A DNA stretch of 64,000 bases from Closterium sp. NIES-65 (taxonomy: Eukaryota; Streptophyta; Zygnematophyceae; Desmidiales; Closteriaceae). The DNA is taken from assembly GCA_948144175.1 (NCBI GenBank), contig CANXME010002102.1:124001-188000 (forward strand), written 5' to 3'. The notes below the pieces were generated by a model, which saw only the letters and a program-made list of their open reading frames with translations, searched no databases and was not told the DNA's origin. This document shows positions 54,291 through 64,000 of this stretch, in pieces (the first letter of the stretch is position 1; the number at the start of each line of letters is the position of its first letter). The translations under genes were made by a program, and so were the position numbers.

Positions 54291-54979
54291 GCTCTAATGT
54301 CGCTGCTCGGTCTCGGCCGTACTTTGTTCCGCTCCTTCAGCAGGTTCTTTGTCAGCTTCCTCCTCCTTTTCCTCCTCCCTACTTAGCGTGTCCTCCGCCT
54401 GTCCAGCTGCAGTCGGCGTTACCGTCTGCCTCCTCTCTCCCTGGTCCTGCTCCTTACACTGGTCCGACTGGAGGTCTTACTGAGCGGCGTGAGCCTACGT
54501 CTCGTCCTGTGTCGCCTGAGTCTCGTCCTGAGTCGCCTGTCCGCACTGCTCTCTCTAGTATTCGTGTCCAGCGTCAGCGTCTTCCTACTGTCCCAGGCAC
54601 TCACCGGATGGCGCTTCGTCCGTCCACTGCTCCACAGCGTGTCCCGCTGCCGTCTCCTCCTGCTTCCTCTCTTCCTGCTCTTGCTAACCCTGGGTCCGAC
54701 TCTCTTCGTGCTACCAGTCCTACTGTCACGCGTCTCCTGGCTACTGTTGTCACTGACCCTTCCTTTGAGTCTGCTGCTGCGTCTGCCTTAGTTGCTGAGC
54801 TTGTCGACTTTGCTGCTCGCTGTCGTCTAGACTACGCTGCTAGCCTAGATGTTGAGTCTGAGTCTGTCTGTCCTCCGTCCGTCGGGGGTGAGTGTGCTCT
54901 TGGCACTGACGTCCTTGAGGACAGGCAGGAGGAGTTTGAGTGCTTTGCTGCCGCTTTGCCCCATCTCGTGTCCATGCTT

Positions 54980-56593
54980 GTTGCACCTGAGGGAGACCCG
55001 GATGCACCAGACATCCCGACCCCACGCTCTTACGCAGAGGCGATGGCCGGTCCCTACTCCTCTCAGTGGCAGTCAGCCATGGACACAGAGATGGCTTCCT
55101 GGAAGTCCACAGGCACCTACGTCGACGAGGTTCCCCACCTGGGGCGAACATCGTCAGTGGCATGTGGATTTTCAGGGTGAATTGGCCGCCGGGCTCTCTC
55201 GCCTGTCTTCAAGGCGCGTTACGTTGCTCGAGGCTTCAGTCAGCGAGAGGGAGTTGACTTCTTCCAGACCTTCTCCCCGACCCCGAAGATGACCACTCTT
55301 CGGGTTCTGCTGCACGTCGCCGCTCAGCGTGACTACGAGCTCCACTCGCTTGACTTCAGCACTGCTTTCCTGCAGGGCAGCCTGCACGAGGAGATCTGGC
55401 TGCGCCGTCCACCTGGCTTCACTGGGTCGTTCCCTCCTGGTACCCAGTGGAGCCTCCGACGGCCAGTCTACGGTCTCCGCCAGGCGCCTCGTGAGTGGCA
55501 CGACACACTGAGGACTACGCTTGCGGCTCTTGGGTTCGCGCCTTCTACTGCTGACCCGTCGCTGTTTCTACGCACCGACACCCCACTGCCGCCGTTCTAC
55601 GTCCTTGTGCACGTCGACGACTTGGTCTTTGCTACTGCAGACACTGTGGCACTCGCCCACGTGAAGTCGGAGCTGCAGAAGAGACACACGGGCACAGACC
55701 TGGGTGAACTGACAAGCTATCTTGGCTTGCGGATCACCCGGGACAAAGCACGCCGCACCATCACCTTGACTCAGTCACACATGGTACAGCAGGTCCTTCA
55801 GCGCTTCCGCTTCACGTACTCCTTGCCTCAGCCCACTCCTCTGCCTACCGGTCACTCGCTCTCAGCTCTGCCTTCGGATGAGTCCGTAGAGCCGAGTGGC
55901 CCGTATCCAGAGCTTGTGGGTTGCTTCATGTACTTGATGACCTGCACTCGACCAGACCTTGCATACCCTCTCAGCATTCTTGCACGCTATGTCGCTCCCG
56001 GCCGTCACCGGAAGGAGCACGTGGATGCAGCTAAGAGGGTGTTGCGCTTCTTGTGCAGTACGTCGGGCATGGGACTAGTGCTTGGAGGGCGAGTCCCAGT
56101 TGTTCTCACTGGGCACTCAGACGCTTCTTGGGCAGACGACCAGGCTACTCAGCGGTCGTCTCAGGGTTACACCTTCAGTCTTGGCTCTGGTTCTGTTTCT
56201 TGGCGTTCTACTCGCTCTTCTTCTGTTCTCAGCTCCAGTTGTGAGGCTGAGATCTACGCCACAGCCATGGCGGCCCAGGAGCTACGCTGGCTCACCTACT
56301 TGCTGACCGACCTTGGAGAGCAGCCTCGTTCTCCTCCAGTGCTGTACGTCGACAACAAGTCAGCCATTGCCTTGTGTGAGGAGCACAGACTGGAGCACAG
56401 AACGAAGCACATTGCTCTGCGTTACTTCCTTGCTCGAGAGCTGCAGCAGCGTGGTCAGCTTCGCCTGCGTTACGTGGCCTCTGAGGCCAACACTGCTGAT
56501 GTGTTCACCAAGGCGCTTCAGCCTTGTGACCATCAGCGCTTTTGCACTCTTCTAGGCCTTGTGCCTACTGAACCTCACTTGCTTACTTCTTGA
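54980..56593 (+). pseudogene. pol: Copia-F reverse transcriptase and RNase H
   Basis: RVT_2 begins at SYAEAMAGPYSSQW (near 55030) and runs through TYVDEV, FSQREGVDFFQTF, LDFSTAFLQGSLHEEIW, YGLRQAPREWHDTL, FYVLVHVDDLVFATAD and LGELTSYLGLRITRD. RNase H (about 56100-56593) has GHSDASWADDQATQRSSQGY, LSSSCEAEIYATAM, LYVDNKSAIALCEEHRLEH and ANTADVFTKALQPCDHQRF. The end LLTS is shared with the other copies. Confidence 0.92.
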
Positions 56594-56826
56594 GTCTGTT
56601 TGTACTGTGATCTCTATATATATACCTGCATGTTTACTCTTGTTAGGTTGTGATCATTGTACCTTTTGCTCTATTATAAACCTGCATGTGAACTGGTCTT
56701 GTGACCACTTGCTTGTGCTCGGAATTTGTGTGGTATCCTTGAGATCCACCCTGAGCTTGTTTTGCCTTGCTTTGCCTTGACTGGTCTTGTGACCCCTAGT
56801 TCTCCCCAACTTGGCCTATGGGGGTG
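56594..56826 (+). other. Copia-F 3' tail and polypurine tract
   Basis: TATATATATA run, GAGCTTGTTTTGCC, CTTGACTGGTCTTGTGACCCC, then CAACTTGGCCTATGGGGGTG ending directly at the LTR. Confidence 0.75.
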
Positions 56827-56958
56827 TGTCAAACATTATATATGTTGTGTTAGTCTAGGCTACAGTGGGTTAGCCTATAGGGGGTACACAATTCTAGGGT
56901 TAGGTACTTGTACTCATTTCGCTGCTAGTTCACCCATTCCTATTCAGTGATTCCAACA
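56827..56958 (+). repeat. Copia-F 3' LTR (132 bp)
   Basis: Same length and ends as the 5' LTR with about four differences. Followed by GCTGC. Confidence 0.93.
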
Positions 56959-58015
56959 GCTGCTGCTGCTGCTGCTGGCGCTGACCTCCACCGGAGCCGA
57001 CCCTCTGCGCAGTGCCACCCCGACCAGCTCCACCTCCTCCGCCACCGCCTCCTCCACCGCCGCCACCTCCGCCACCACCTTCGCTCGCACCGCTACCGCC
57101 GCCTCCTCCGCCTCCACTGCCGCCACCGACACCTCCACCCCCGCCACCACCTCCACCGCCACCCCCACTCCCTCTGCCGCCTCCACCGCCGCCTCCACCG
57201 CCCCCGCTAGGTCCTCCAGCGCCCCTGCCCCCCTTGCCCTTGCCAGGGCAGCGTCTCCCGCTAGGGGTAGACGCCGTACCGACCGACTCAAGCCCAACGA
57301 GGTCGGCCGCAGCAGCAGAGGCAACAGAGGGCAAAAGGGGGGAGGGGGAACACCCCTCAAAGATGGGGGTGCGAGGGTCACCACGAGAGGCTCCTACAGC
57401 GACTATGCTCTTCTCCGCTGCTAGGAGGGCCTTCTCGAGGAGGTCAACGGTGAGGGTGGTGGGGCAAACTTAGAGGAAGTGGTCCCTGACTACGCGAAGG
57501 GAGTCAGGGAGGCGGGTGACTATGTAGTAGAGAGTGATGTACATGGGGGGGGGGTTCTTGGCGCAGAACTCAGTAGGAAGCGCAGTGCGGTAGCGAGTGT
57601 CACTAGTGCGGAGGTGCGTAATGAGGTCAGCGACTGTGGGAAAGGCAGCAAGGTCAGGGAAGAGGTACGGTAGCATGAGGCGGCTCAGTGCAGCAGTGGC
57701 AGGGGAGGAGTAGCGTGCAACTACAGCGTCGTACAAGGTGTGAGCACTCTTGTACTGGCTAAAGTGCGCACGCTCAGAGGTAGGCAGGTGGCGACACACA
57801 GCAAGACGTGCAGCAGCATCGCGTGTAGCCCACTGTGAGCGAACAGTGGCGTCAGCATCAGCAGCAGGGGCAGGAGAGGCACCAGAGGTGAGGTCAAAGA
57901 GGGAGAGACCATCTGCCCTATCGCACTGTAGGAAAAGCTGCAGGTCATCTACCCAGACATCAAAGTCAATGGCCCGACCCTCAGTGTCAAAAACGAGGAC
58001 ACTAGGGGTAGCCAT
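56959..58015 (-). pseudogene. gag: Copia-D right copy: gag, N-terminal and poly-Gly part
   Basis: Start MATPSVLVFDTEGRAIDFD, then the capsid-like half, a 10-base homopolymer proline run (57545-57554), YIVTRLPDSLRVVRDHFL, and a poly-Gly tract (about 57030-57220). It ends at the Gln run where Copia-F is inserted. It directly follows the outer 5' LTR and leader of Copia-D. Confidence 0.87.
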
Positions 58016-58029
58016 GACAGCAGTAGACT

Positions 58030-59030
58030 AGTAGCGCGAACAGTGGGGTAAGGTCAGTGCAGTGACAGAGGCGCTGCTCTTACCGGACAGGGCGGCTCGG
58101 GCAGCTCGGCGGCTCGGCAGCTCGGCAGGAACTGCAGGCCGGCGGCTCGGCAGGAACTGCAGCTCGGCGGCTCGGCAGGAACTGCAGCTCGGCGGCTCTG
58201 CTACTCTGCGGCTCGGGCGGCTCGGGCGGCTCGGGCGGCTCGGGTGGCTCAGGCAACTCGGGCGGCTCGGGCGGCTCGGTGGGACGGCGGCTCGGGCGGC
58301 TCGGGCGGCTCGGTCGGCTCAGGCGACTCGGCGGGGCGGCGGCTCGGGCGGCTCAGGTGGCGCGGCGGCTCGGGTGGCGCTGGCGGCTTGGCAGTAGCCC
58401 GGCAGGGCCGCGTGAAGGCGGGGTCGGGGCCGGGAAGGGCGTGCGACGGGGCCAGCAGGGGCTGGGCCGGGTCCCTAGGGTAGGCGACGGGGCCAGAGGT
58501 AGGCGACGGGGCCGCAGGTAGGCGGCGGGGCCGCAGGTAGGCGACGGGGCCGCAGGTAGGTGGCGGGGCCGCAGGTAGGCGACGGGGCCGCAGGTAGGCG
58601 GCGGGGCCGCAGAAAGGCGGCGGGGTCGCAGTTAGGCGACGGGGCCGCAGGTAGGCGGCGGGGCCGCAGGTAGGCGACGGGGCCGCAGGTAGGCGGCGGG
58701 GCCGCAGGTAGGCGGCGGGGCCGCAGGTAGGCGGCGGGGCCGCAGGTAGGCGACGGGGCCGCAGGGTCGGGGCCGGGTCGGGAAGGGCGGCGCGAGGGCC
58801 GCGAGGTAGGCGACGGGGCCGAAAGGGCGGCGAATCGGGGCCGTGAAGGGCGGCTCGAGGGCCGCGGGGGTAGGTGACGGGGCCGCTAGGGCGGCGAATC
58901 GGGGCCGTCAAGGGCGGCGCGACACAGCCGCTAGGGCGGCGCGACACAGTGAGAAAGGGGGAGCGCGACTCGGGCAAGGGCGGAGCGCGCTCCGGGCAGA
59001 AAAAAAAATCGAATCGGTGGGCCCTAGGAA
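58030..59030. repeat. GC-rich repeat leader of Copia-D
   Basis: Near Gag it repeats GGCTCGGGCGGCTCGG. From about 58480 to 58780 it repeats GCAGGTAGGCGACGGGGCC and GCAGGTAGGCGGCGGGGCC. No coding content recognised. Confidence 0.82.
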
Positions 59031-59032
59031 TA

Positions 59033-59061
59033 GTTCCCACGAGGGAACCTGCTCGATACCA
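59033..59061 (-). promoter_or_regulatory. Copia-D primer-binding site and hairpin
   Basis: TGGTATCGAGCAGG on the minus strand, then GTTCCC-TCGT-GGGAAC (59033-59048), then CCTAGGGCCCACC. Confidence 0.75.
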
Positions 59062-59192
59062 TGAGAAAACTGAAACGAGAATGAATGCACTATGAAAGAG
59101 TTGGGTACAAGTACTAACCCTAATTGGGTTGTACCCTATATGGGCTACCCCACTACAGCCTACACAAAAGCATAAGCTATAATGTTGTGACA
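59062..59192 (-). repeat. Copia-D 5' LTR (131 bp)
   Basis: About two differences from the LTR at 34328-34458. GTACA follows outside. Confidence 0.92.
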
Positions 59193-59355
59193 GTACAGTG
59201 GTTAACGTCGCGTTTGACAATTATGAGGTATTGGGTTTGAATCAAGGCGTGACTCTTTTGCTTGGAAGTGAGAAATCACAGATGTTACACACATGTTACA
59301 ACACATATGGAAAATCACAAAATCTCACTTACTAAATTGATCATTCCACCTAAAC
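59193..59355 (+). other. tRNA-like (SINE or tRNA relic) host fragment
   Basis: Read with the left flank of Copia-D, TAGTACA-GTGG gives a perfect box A. GGGTTTGAATC at 59233-59243 resembles box B. TTGACAA sits where an anticodon loop would (GAC, Val-like). Stems pair poorly, so this is a relic and not a tRNA gene. A T run follows near 59253. Confidence 0.4.
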
Positions 59356-59757
59356 TGTGAGAGGACGTCCCCGTTATAATATTTTCTCACTATTATATTT
59401 TTCCGTTATTCCATTCTCCCTTTTCTCCTCTTTATTTTGGTCTTTATCTCATCTCAATCGGCCTACTATTCTATTCTCTAAAGCCTTCTATTTATTCCTC
59501 TTATTTCCTACTTTTTCCACCGACATACCTATTATACGGCACCGACAGCGCCGACAGTGGTGTATACGGTGTAATCTGGGCGTAATCCCAAGTGCCAATA
59601 GATTTGCGTGCTTATGCGCACTTGTGATTGTAGTATCGGGAAGGGTGTGTTCTCGAAGGTTCGTTTTATCTCGTTTATCCTTGTACTTTCTGAGTATAAA
59701 TAGGCCTTGTATTCAGTTTTAGGGACAAGTTTCGATTGAGAATTCGATCCTGTGACA
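59356..59757 (+). repeat. Gypsy-2 5' LTR (about 402 bp)
   Basis: The right end ...CCTGTGACA is fixed by the PBS. The left end TGTGAGAGG is inferred. A TATA box GTATAAATA lies at about 59694-59702. Confidence 0.6.
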
Positions 59758-59759
59758 CT

Positions 59760-59773
59760 TGGTAATCAGAGCC
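59760..59773 (+). promoter_or_regulatory. Gypsy-2 primer-binding site
   Basis: TGGTAATCAGAGCC two bases after the LTR. The same 14 bases occur in Gypsy-1. Confidence 0.72.
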
Positions 59774-59919
59774 GTTCTCACTCGACAACTCTCGGCTAAG
59801 CAGCGGTCGCGGAAAAAATCGCCTCGAAAAACCGCCGGGGGCGACCAATTCGACGCCGATTTCTGGTAAGTACCAGTTCCGCGCTTTTTGAATTAACCCC
59901 CTCGTGTGGTTTTTGAACA

Positions 59920-60878
59920 GGATGGGTTTGCCGGCGACCAACGACGTTACGCAGCAGCTCTTCGCGCAAATCGCCAAGATGGAAGCGGAGATGCGAGCGA
60001 CGACTGAACGGTCGCGATTGGAGAACGAGCAGATGTGAAACGAACTGCAGCGCGTTACGCGGCTCCTCTCGACCATGAACATTCCTGCTTCGACGACTTC
60101 GCAGCAGCGTCAGTTCGAGGTTCCGAAAATTCGCTCGCCGGAATCGTTCGACCCTAGCGATCGAAAATCCGACGTCAGGCGGTGGCTCGCGACGATGGAA
60201 ATTTATTTCGCGGCGATCGGACGGACGACGACGGAGTACGACGGCGAGAAAATTCGTCTCGCGACAACGTTGATGCGCGGTCCAGCTCTCGAGTGGCTCG
60301 GAAGCAACAGTAGCATTTTCCAGGGCGAAGCCACGTGGCAGCAGTTTCGGGCAGACCTTCTCAAACGTTTTGAGCCGATTAATTCCACTTATATTGCGCG
60401 CGAAAAATTACATCACCATAGGCAATACGGGAGTGTCGCGCAATACACGCAGCAGATGGAGGAATTTTATAATCGCATTCCCGACATTACCGAGGGCGAA
60501 AAAATTCAGTCCTACATCGCGGGGCTGAAAACCGACATTCGGCGCCAGGTTGCAGCAGCGAATTGCAGCAGCTACAGCGAAATCGTATCGGCCGCGGAGC
60601 GTTTTGACTTGGTCAACTCCGGGACACGACGACCCCACGTCGTCGGATCACGACAAGGGGATCGCTCGGCTTCAACCACGATCGCCGACCCCATGGAAGT
60701 CGACAAATTCGACGCGAGTTCACGTCCTGCAAAAAACAAAACACGTTGCGAATTTTGCGGCGGAAACGGACATCGGATTGTCGACTGTTTTCACATGAAA
60801 TCTGCACGTGCGGCATTCCGAGCTCGTGGGAGTGGCGAAACTAAAAACAAAAAGTCAAAAAACGGATCTCGCAAGTGA
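59920..60878 (+). pseudogene. gag: Gypsy-2 gag
   Basis: A helical N terminus (QLFAQIAKMEAEMRATTE) precedes a Retrotrans_gag domain with VRRWLATMEIYFAAIG, IRLATTLMRGPALEWL, WQQFRADLLKRFEPIN and YTQQMEEFYNRIPDI. A CCHC knuckle CEFCGGNGHRIVDC follows (about 60750-60792), then a basic tail. Pol starts in another frame with a few bases of overlap at the end of gag, as in gypsy elements known to use ribosomal frameshifting. Function: capsid and RNA packaging. Confidence 0.87.
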
Positions 60879-62508
60879 TTGCGGATCGTGCTGGCGAGGA
60901 AAAACAGATCCGAAAGCGTCAGCGCAATCTGGACCGAATCGAAATTGAAGGACAGCATTGGGCGCGAGATTTGGAGAATCAAGGGCGAAATCCCAAGCCC
61001 CTTGACCGAAATTTGTCAGAGGAATTCGCCGAGGAAAAGAAAACCTCCGCGAAAACAGACTCGACCAAGACGGGAACTCTCCAATTCGACCCCGGAAAAA
61101 AACAGAATTCGTTAAAGTTATCTTTCAAAGATGCTTTAATGAAGACTGGCGATTTTCGCGGGTCCGGAGCCATAAACAAATTCCGGGAAGAACTCCAGAG
61201 GAAGCAAACAATTAAAGAAGTGGTACCGGTGCCTAAGGAGCTGGGGAAAAAATTAAGGAGTGTGGAAAGGAGTAGACCTTTTCATGGCGTCAACGTCCTC
61301 TCCCGGAACCAGCCCAAGACGACTCTCCACTCCCCAGGGAAGAAGTCTATGGAGCTGAAGCAGCTGAAGAGGCAGCTGGGAGTTCAAAAGAAGCTGCACA
61401 AACTCCGAAAACCCCTCAAGGATGCATCCAGTGGATCGCAGGCGTCGACCGGATCCACCCCCTCAGGGTCAACTTGTACGGTTACTAACTCTACTCCTGG
61501 CGTTGGACAAGAGCCTTTCTCCACGCAGCCCAGGCCAGCTAGTTGTCCAGAAGAAAGCAGTGGAACCACGGTGTGTACTGAATATTGGGATGTACCCTAT
61601 GATCCTATTAATGAGACTATTTTTGGGTACTCCGAGCAACGCTCACCACTCCTGCTCGAGGTGATCTGCAACGGACAGCGCCTCCAAGCACTCGTGGACA
61701 GTAGGGCGTCGCACAGCGTCTATGACAAAAAGGCAATCGATCAACTCGGAAGTGACATCAAGTCCTCAAGCTTCTCTGCAACGATGGTGGATGGCAGTAA
61801 GCTACCTATCTACGGGGAGACACGGTTACTACTCCAGATTGGACCCCTTCAATGGAAGCCTGCTCTCCCCGTCACAAATATCAAAGGATTCGACGTAATC
61901 TTCGGGAGAGACTTTCTTAAAAAGTTCAACCCCGAGATCAACTGGGTTAACCGGACGGCCAACATCAACAACAACGGGAGGAAAATCAGCCTTCCCAAAT
62001 GGGACGACACGGGAAATATTCCAGTCGAGACACTCGCACGCTTTGAAAAGGACGTCAAACGGACCACGGCGGGATTCATGGCGATAGTCAACGAGGCAGA
62101 CAACGGAGAGAAGCAGACCCAGGAACTTCCTCCAGCAGTCAAGAAAATTCTTGAAGAGTTCCAGGACGTTCTCCCCGACGATTTACCTGATCAACTACCG
62201 CCATACCGGACACATCAACACGAGATCGTAGAAGAGCCGGGGTCCAAGCCAACATTTTGAGCACCATACCGGCTGAGCCCGACAGAGCTTGCCGATATGA
62301 AAAAACAAATAGAGTATCTCCTGGAGAAAGGGCTGATTCGACCTTCGACTTCGCCATACGGAGCTCCAGTTCTCTTCACTCCGAAGCCAGACGGAAGTCT
62401 GCGAATGTGCATCGACTACCGAGCCTTGAACAAGCAGACTGTAAAAAATAAATACCCGATACCACGGATCGACGACTTACTCGATCAACTTCGCGGTGCT
62501 ACGGTATT
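60875..62508 (+). pseudogene. pol: Gypsy-2 pol, part before TR2
   Basis: A basic, Lys-rich linker of about 200 residues opens pol. The retropepsin region follows (LLEVICNGQRLQALVDS, ASHSVYDKKAIDQLGSD, FDVIFGRDFLKKFNPEINW; about 61640-61960). Then EFQDVLPDDLPDQLPPYR and the start of [62 protein letters not shown]2 interrupts just before the FSKLDLRS block. Function: polyprotein processing and cDNA synthesis. Confidence 0.88.
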
Positions 62509-62771
62509 TGTCGAGAGTAATAGGAATAACTAGTTAGAAGGTGGGGCCTAGGCTTAGTAGCCTAGGCCCGAACTTAGGTATCGAGCGGGATTTTCCCTAG
62601 GAGCGATGTATCGAGTGAGTTGAGAGAAATTGGTGAAAAGGTGGGTTTCACTATAGGTTCAGGGGTACATATAGCATAGAAACACAATAAGGTGCACCAC
62701 CAACAAAAGTTTACATAACTACACTAACTACAACTACAAGCAATTATAAAACATGACAAAATATTTCGACA
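62509..62771 (-). repeat. TR2 3' LTR (263 bp)
   Basis: Contains the palindrome GGCCTAGGC-TTAGTA-GCCTAGGCC shared with TR1. Confidence 0.92.
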
Positions 62772-63500
62772 CGCCCCCATAATGCTTGTAGGTAGGTATG
62801 TAGTTACAGCAACAGCAGGTACCCCTTCCATCTCCTCACCCTCCTCCTTCCCCTCCCCCACACTGCTGCAGAAGCAGCACAGAAGGGGGGAAGAGAGGAG
62901 AGGTGGAGGGACGGCTGCTTGTTGCCTCACACCCGCCACCCCGGTACCACTCCCCCTCCTCACCCACATCCTCACACCCTCCCCCCCCAGCGGCAGCTGC
63001 AGCGGTGGGACTGAAAGAAGGAGGAGGGAAAGGGAGAGAGTTGACCCCACGCTCCAACACCCTCCACCCCCATACCCTCCTCCCCACGGCTGCAGGGAGA
63101 CAAGAGAAAGGGGGGAGTGGGAAGGAAGAAAGCCGCAGAGCGGCGAAGAGGCGTCGGTGCAGATGGGTCAGGGGCGGCAGCAGGGAGTGCAGGGGCGGAA
63201 AGGCCCGTCGCGGGCCAGTGCCACGGGGCGCACGACGGGTAGAATAAAAGGGCCCGATCGTGTGCCTCGAGGAACACGACGAGCAGGGCACCATCGTGTG
63301 CCACGGGGCGCACGATGGGCAGTAGAAGGGCACCGTCGCGTGCCACGGGGCGCGCGACGGGCAGGGAAGGAGTCACACGCCCGTGGGCGGGACAAGGTAA
63401 AAATCAAACCGTCACGCGCCCTAGGCGCGCGACCGTAAAATCTTAGCAGCGGAAGTAAAGCGGGCCCACAGGCCAGGACGAACACTAAGCTCCGATAACA
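62772..63500. repeat. TR2 interior, GC-rich repeats
   Basis: Proline-codon-like CCTCC text, then tandem GTGCCACGGGGCGCACGA(C/T)GGG units (about 63215-63440), similar in motif to the end of the TR1 array. The PBS lies at its right end. Confidence 0.75.
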
Positions 63501-63763
63501 TGTCGAGAGTAATAGGAATAACTAGTTAGAAGGTGGGGCCTAGGCTTAGTAGCCTAGGCCCGAACTTAGGTATCGAGCGGGATTTTCCCTAGGAGCGATG
63601 TATCGAGTGAGTTGAGAGAAATTGGTGAAAAGGTGGGTTTCACTATAGGTTCAGGGGTACATATAGCATAGAAACACAATAAGGTGCACCACCAACAAAA
63701 GTTTACATAACTACACTAACTACAACTACAAGCAATTATAAAACATGACAAAATATTTCGACA
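63501..63763 (-). repeat. TR2 5' LTR (263 bp)
   Basis: Identical to the 3' LTR as far as I can read. Confidence 0.92.
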
Positions 63764-64000
63764 GTATTCTCCAAGCTCGACCTCAGATCGAGATACTGGC
63801 AAATTCGTATGGCGGACAACTCTATCCACAAAACCGCTTTTCGAACTCGGTACGGGTCATACGAGTATCTCGTGATGCCATTCGGACTCACTAACGCACC
63901 AGCCACATTTCAGGCGGAAATGAACCACATCCTTCGGCCCCTTCTGGACGAGTGCGTGGTGGTATATTTGGACGATATCCTGATCTACTCGAAAGATATG
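63764..64000 (+). pseudogene. pol: Gypsy-2 reverse transcriptase, part after TR2
   Basis: [58 protein letters not shown] and [17 protein letters not shown] palm blocks with the catalytic YLDD near the window edge. The element continues outside the window. Confidence 0.9.

Larger units (their letters stand above)
49452..56958 (+). mobile_element. Copia-F, near full-length Ty1/copia element
   Basis: 7507 bp between GCTGC duplications, with 132-bp LTRs that differ at about 4 sites. All parts are present in order. Gag and linker sequences differ from A-D and G, so it is a separate subfamily. It is the least disrupted complete element in the window: no nested insert, only a handful of coding breaks. 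Fairly recent, but older than Copia-B by LTR comparison. Confidence 0.94.
34328..59192 (-). mobile_element. Copia-D complex, nested and rearranged Ty1/copia element
   Basis: A 3' LTR (34328-34458) and a 5' LTR (59062-59192) differ at about 2 of 131 sites and are both bordered by GTACA (34323-34327 and 59193-59197). This is strong evidence that they are the two ends of one insertion. The interior is far too long: it holds TRIM-2, a solo LTR, Copia-G, Copia-F, and two overlapping minus-strand coding copies meeting around a truncated Copia-G. The minus-strand coding parts carry several breaks. Confidence 0.8.
62509..63763 (-). mobile_element. TR2, very young non-autonomous LTR element in Gypsy-2
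   Basis: 1255 bp between GTATT duplications (62504-62508 and 63764-63768). Two 263-bp LTRs look identical by eye. On the minus strand the right LTR ends CTCTCGACA and is followed by TGTTATCGGAGC (PBS). The other LTR is preceded by TATGGGGGCG. The 729-bp interior codes nothing recognisable. It looks structurally whole and recent. Confidence 0.93.
59356..64000 (+). mobile_element. Gypsy-2, Ty3/gypsy LTR retrotransposon, 5' part
   Basis: LTR, PBS, Gag, protease and reverse transcriptase in gypsy order, running off the right edge, with TR2 inserted in RT. It is a different lineage from Gypsy-1 by Gag sequence, although the PBS is identical. It has few breaks in the visible part. Age not measurable from one LTR. 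Confidence 0.9.

Noticed and set aside
59193-59260. A functional tRNA-Val gene next to Copia-D
   Set aside because: Stems pair poorly and box B is imperfect; called a relic.
62782-63438. Open frames in the TR2 interior as a novel gene
   Set aside because: Low-complexity, repeat-driven, and open in several frames on both strands at once.
1-64000. A host biosynthetic, defence or regulatory gene system
   Set aside because: After removing the elements only short AT-rich or low-complexity host pieces remain, with no recognisable gene.

Overview
This window is a block of nested LTR retrotransposons from a eukaryotic genome of the plant lineage. The evidence is Ty1/copia and Ty3/gypsy elements whose primer-binding sites are variants of the plant initiator-Met type (TGGTATCAGAGC). 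The Gly-rich copia Gag and GC-rich style remind me of streptophyte green algae such as Closterium, but that is memory and cannot be shown from the window. I find no complete host gene, no rRNA and no intact tRNA gene. About 90% of the bases can be assigned to mobile elements.

Layout, left to right: (1) 1-6212, Copia-A (minus), running off the left edge and inserted into Gypsy-1 (6213-9423, minus). (2) 9424-9547, a scrap of host sequence, then TRIM-1 (9548-19422, target-site duplication GTCGG). TRIM-1 is split by Copia-C (9849-19371, plus, duplication CCTGT), which itself holds the non-autonomous element TR1 (12427-13954, TTACC) and a probable 830-bp solo LTR (18387-19216, AGTTC). (3) 19423-25712, host-like sequence with a scrambled copia composite (about 20205-22868), then an AT-rich interval with a hAT-type MITE (23700-24236, 8-bp duplication ACACACCG) and a purine-rich stretch. 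(4) 25713-33915, Copia-B (minus, GGCGA), holding an unclassified 1134-bp insert (30654-31787, GCAGA). (5) 34328-59192, Copia-D (minus, GTACA), a 25-kb complex with TRIM-2 (34611-34985, CATAT), a solo LTR (36268-36396, GGCTG), a truncated plus-strand Copia-G (40757-45650), an inverted junction with a second minus-strand coding copy, and Copia-F (49452-56958, plus, GCTGC). (6) 59193-59355, a tRNA-like host remnant. (7) 59356-64000, Gypsy-2 (plus), running off the right edge and split by TR2 (62509-63763, GTATT).

The copia elements share one architecture: unusually small LTRs (124-132 bp), a PBS directly next to the LTR, a conserved hairpin plus GGGCCCAC just after the PBS, a 0.7-1 kb GC-rich tandem-repeat leader, a Gag with a long poly-Gly tract, protease (DSG), GAG-pre-integrase and integrase, a minisatellite-coded linker, reverse transcriptase, RNase H, a conserved 3' tail, and a G-rich polypurine tract. 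The small non-autonomous elements (two TRIMs; TR1, TR2 and one solo LTR) start with the same TGTC or TGTCA terminus and make 5-bp duplications like the copias, so mobilisation by copia enzymes is plausible. Ages judged from LTR pairs by eye run from very recent (TR2 LTRs look identical; Copia-B about 1 difference) to older (Copia-C about 12 differences in 126 bp). All coding copies are treated as fossils; none looks fully intact, although Copia-B, D, F and G keep long open stretches.
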